A DNA stretch of 20,631 bases from Carex sylvatica (Eukaryota; Streptophyta; Magnoliopsida; Poales; Cyperaceae), in NCBI GenBank assembly GCA_964058845.1, contig CAXKVR010000222.1:1-20631 (forward strand), in the 5' to 3' direction. Positions 18,561-20,631 of the stretch are shown here, one piece after another. Below the pieces are notes generated by a model that did not search any database, was not told the origin of the DNA, and saw nothing but the letters and a program-made list of their open reading frames with translations. The translations under genes were made by a program, and so were the position numbers. Within the stretch, counting starts at the first letter, position 1. Each line of letters begins with the position of its first letter.

Positions 18561-19395
18561 TAGGGCTGGCAAAAAAATTCGTAGTTCGTGATTCGATTCG
18601 GATTTGATTTGGATTTGATTCGAGTTTAATTCAATTCAAAATGGGTTCGAATTGAAACGAATCAAACCAGGTTTGGTTCAAAATTAATTCAAACCAAATT
18701 CAAACCTAGCCTTGTTCGATCGAAATGGGTTTGCGAACTTTTATGATTATAATCTCATAATAACATCGGCCGTTTATTTACCTGATGAAATTAAAACCTA
18801 ATATAGAGAGTCATAATTTAATTTAGCTGACGCTTCATCGCTCTCAAATCTCAATAACTTAGTTCTCTCTCCCTCTCGCTCTAAAACCTAGCCGACGCTC
18901 TCGGTGACTGGCTGTCTCTCATCTCTCTTTGGCTGTCTCTCCTCCGCCTTCTCTACCTTTCGAATTCTCATTTCATTAGATGGTCCGATCGAGGGTTTGA
19001 TCGAGTGAGCACTCGAGGTACGATTACTTGTTTTACTGCATATTTCAGTTCTTGTCCTTAATTCTCTTTTTACGATTATTGTTGTGATGTATTTTTCCAT
19101 GAACAATTTTTCAACTTAAAAACACTCATTTCCTGCTGGTAAAAGGAAGCCATGTGAATTTTGTCCCGCGAGAAAAAAATTAATGTATAAACTACCGGTA
19201 TAACTAGGACTGCTAAAAAATAATTTAGTTTGTGATTCGATTCGGGTTCGATTCGAAAAATGTGTAGTTCGCAATTAATTCGATTCAAAATTGGTTCGAT
19301 TTGAAACGAATCAAATCAGGTTCGGTTCGAATCTTATTCAAATCAAACTCAAACTTAGGGTAAGTTCGATTCGGTTCGATTCGTTGCCACCCCTA
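18561..19395. mobile_element. Non-autonomous hAT element, 835 bp
   Basis: Termini are TAGGGCTGGCAA on the left and TTGCCACCCCTA on the right, inverted repeats with one mismatch over 12 bp and typical of plant hAT elements. They are flanked by a perfect 8-bp duplication GTCAAGCC (18553-18560 and 19396-19403), the hAT size. Subterminal regions are full of GATTCGATTCGG and GGTTCGATT motifs. There is no transposase. A region resembling the left end (about 19206-19365) recurs in direct orientation near the right end. Confidence 0.88.
18850..19020 (+). other. Gene-leader-like segment inside the hAT element
   Basis: A CT-rich stretch (CTCTCTCCCTCTCGCTCTAA, then CCTAGCCGACGC, CTGTCTCTC phrases) follows a TA-rich region and ends at a donor-like CGAG|GTACGA near 19017/19018. 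A CATATTTCAG acceptor-like site follows about 30 bases later. This looks like a plant 5' untranslated exon, either the leftover leader of the parent transposase gene or a captured host fragment. Confidence 0.4.
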
Positions 19396-19523
19396 GTCAA
19401 GCCACTAAACTATTTATTATCTATAAAATAATTATCTGAATTTCAAACTTGCAACCTCTCATGCAGATAACATTGTCTTTAGCCACGTACACCAAAAACT
19501 AGTTCTCTAAGCATTAGAGTTAA

Positions 19524-20240
19524 ATAATTTTTTGAAGGTAAAAAAATAAGATATATGCAATAATATTCTATAAAAGTACTTAACTGTTTTAGTACAAAAG
19601 ATAAATCATAAGGAGTACATAATTTAGTGACTAATTGATAATACTAGGACTTGCACTTCGCTGGATAAAGAGATGCAATTTATTGATGAGACATTGTGAT
19701 TTATTCTTGTAAATACATATTACATATCGATATCATACATTATTTTTTTTAGAACATAAAAATTTAAAATTATATAAAAAAAAATTGGACTAGCATTAGT
19801 TTCTCTTTGACCGTCTGGTCAAATACTAAATGAAATAACTTCCTAGTAACGTCAAACTGAAAAAAGTACAAATTTCTTTCAACGAAATCTGGAAGTTCAA
19901 TGCAAAACTTTTGGTCCATTGACACGTTGATACATAACAACTTTACTTGACTATTTAAAATTCTCAAGTCCAAAGATTAATCAAGTATATATGTAGAAAA
20001 TTCAAGCATGAAAAATTGCTGCAACAATCAGGCAAAAGAAAAATATGTTTGAAACAAACAAATAAATAAAACATGAGGCATGACCTCCGTTAACTGTCAA
20101 AAGAGAGAATTCAGATTAACCTGACCGCGGGGTTAGATCCGAATTAACCGTTCGTTATACCTCAGCACGATCTTAAAATGGTTCATTCCGCAATCCGCAT
20201 GATCAAATGTGGCATTGATACTGGCAACTGCAGAGATGGC
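19524..20240. other. Gene-poor stretch, nothing recognised
   Basis: AT-rich DNA. A short mirrored phrase, CAGATTAACCTGACCGCGGG followed by GGTTAGATCCGAATTAACCG (about 20112-20150), stands out for its GC content but has no clear element around it. Confidence 0.5.
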
Positions 20241-20261
20241 ATATTTTCAGAACCCACTTCA

Positions 20262-20400
20262 TTATTTTTTTTTTCTTTCTATCCGCCACACTTTTTTTTT
20301 CTTTCTATCCGCCACACTTTCGACAACACGTGCAGAAAAATAGCAAAAGTCCGAGGGAAAAGTTCGATACATGCGTGCAGAAAAATAGCAAAAGTTGAAA
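20262..20400. repeat. Two adjacent short tandem duplications
   Basis: TTTTTCTTTCTATCCGCCAC occurs twice (about 20270-20290 and 20298-20318). Next to it GTGCAGAAAAATAGCAAAAGT occurs twice (about 20330-20350 and 20375-20395). No gene spans them. Confidence 0.75.
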
Positions 20401-20631
20401 ATTTCGATAGATGGGCGGATTTAGGATTTTAAGCAGAATTAAATACAAAATATTAATAAGGATATAATTTTTTTCTTCTGACAAATTGAAATTAGGGATT
20501 AAAAAAATTACGGTATGATCAGATATGTCACGGTACGATATGTTTCTGTCACACACGTGTGCTAGTTATATGTCGTGACCATCTACATGATGTGATCATT
20601 TTTAAAAAATTCAACACAATAAGGCACGTAA

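Larger units (their letters stand above)
18518..19515 (-). mobile_element. SINE-like retroposon, split by a hAT insertion
   Basis: With the hAT element and one target copy removed, the minus strand reads as a short retroposon. Its head is near 19515. It has a TGGCTAAAGAC box (about 19475-19485), an AGGTTGCAAGTTTGAAATTC box like a Pol III B box (about 19438-19457), a short body, and a tail of 22 A (18518-18539 as T on the plus strand). Flanks AGAGTTGA (18510-18517) and AGAGTTAA (19516-19523) differ at one base and may be its target duplication. The spacing of the two boxes is shorter than in a tRNA, so the tRNA-derived label is tentative. Confidence 0.45.

Overview
The window is nuclear DNA of a flowering plant. 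It is AT-rich, carries GT-AG introns and is crowded with plant-type DNA transposons. The one clear host gene reads most like monocot NAD kinase 2 as I remember that family, so a monocot is my guess, but the species cannot be named from sequence alone.

Layout. (1) 1-5707, plus strand: chloroplast-type NAD kinase 2 (NADK2), eight exons in view. The first exon is cut by the window edge, and the gene otherwise looks intact through its stop. (2) 5708-6430: short intergenic stretch with a probable poly(A) signal. (3) 6440-12755: a 6.3-kb Mutator-like element (MULE) with long terminal inverted repeats and a perfect 9-bp target duplication (GATATATTA). It has no recognisable transposase. Instead it holds a seven-exon plant mobile domain (PMD, 'PP7 long form homolog') gene on the minus strand, broken by seven in-frame stops. 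A second, unknown, degenerate reading frame runs towards it from the left end. Both transcription units appear to start at or just inside the termini and to converge, the layout known from MuDR. (4) 12765-20631: gene-poor DNA full of small elements. These are a near-perfect 425-bp foldback element inside a (TA)n tract (13513-13937), a possible orphan signal-peptide exon (15634-15685), a 533-bp MULE-type MITE with six short palindromes (15789-16321), a degraded hAT-like MITE (17784-18130), an exact 89-bp tandem duplication (18136-18313), and an 835-bp hAT element (18561-19395) nested in a minus-strand SINE-like retroposon.

How it fits together. NADK2 supplies NADP in the plastid and is unrelated to the rest. 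The element-borne genes are decayed: the PMD gene keeps plausible splice junctions at nearly all exon borders but cannot be read through. The most unusual structure is a phased array of 19-bp palindromes spaced about 30-38 bp apart in both MULE termini, echoed by a different palindrome repeated six times in the smaller MITE.
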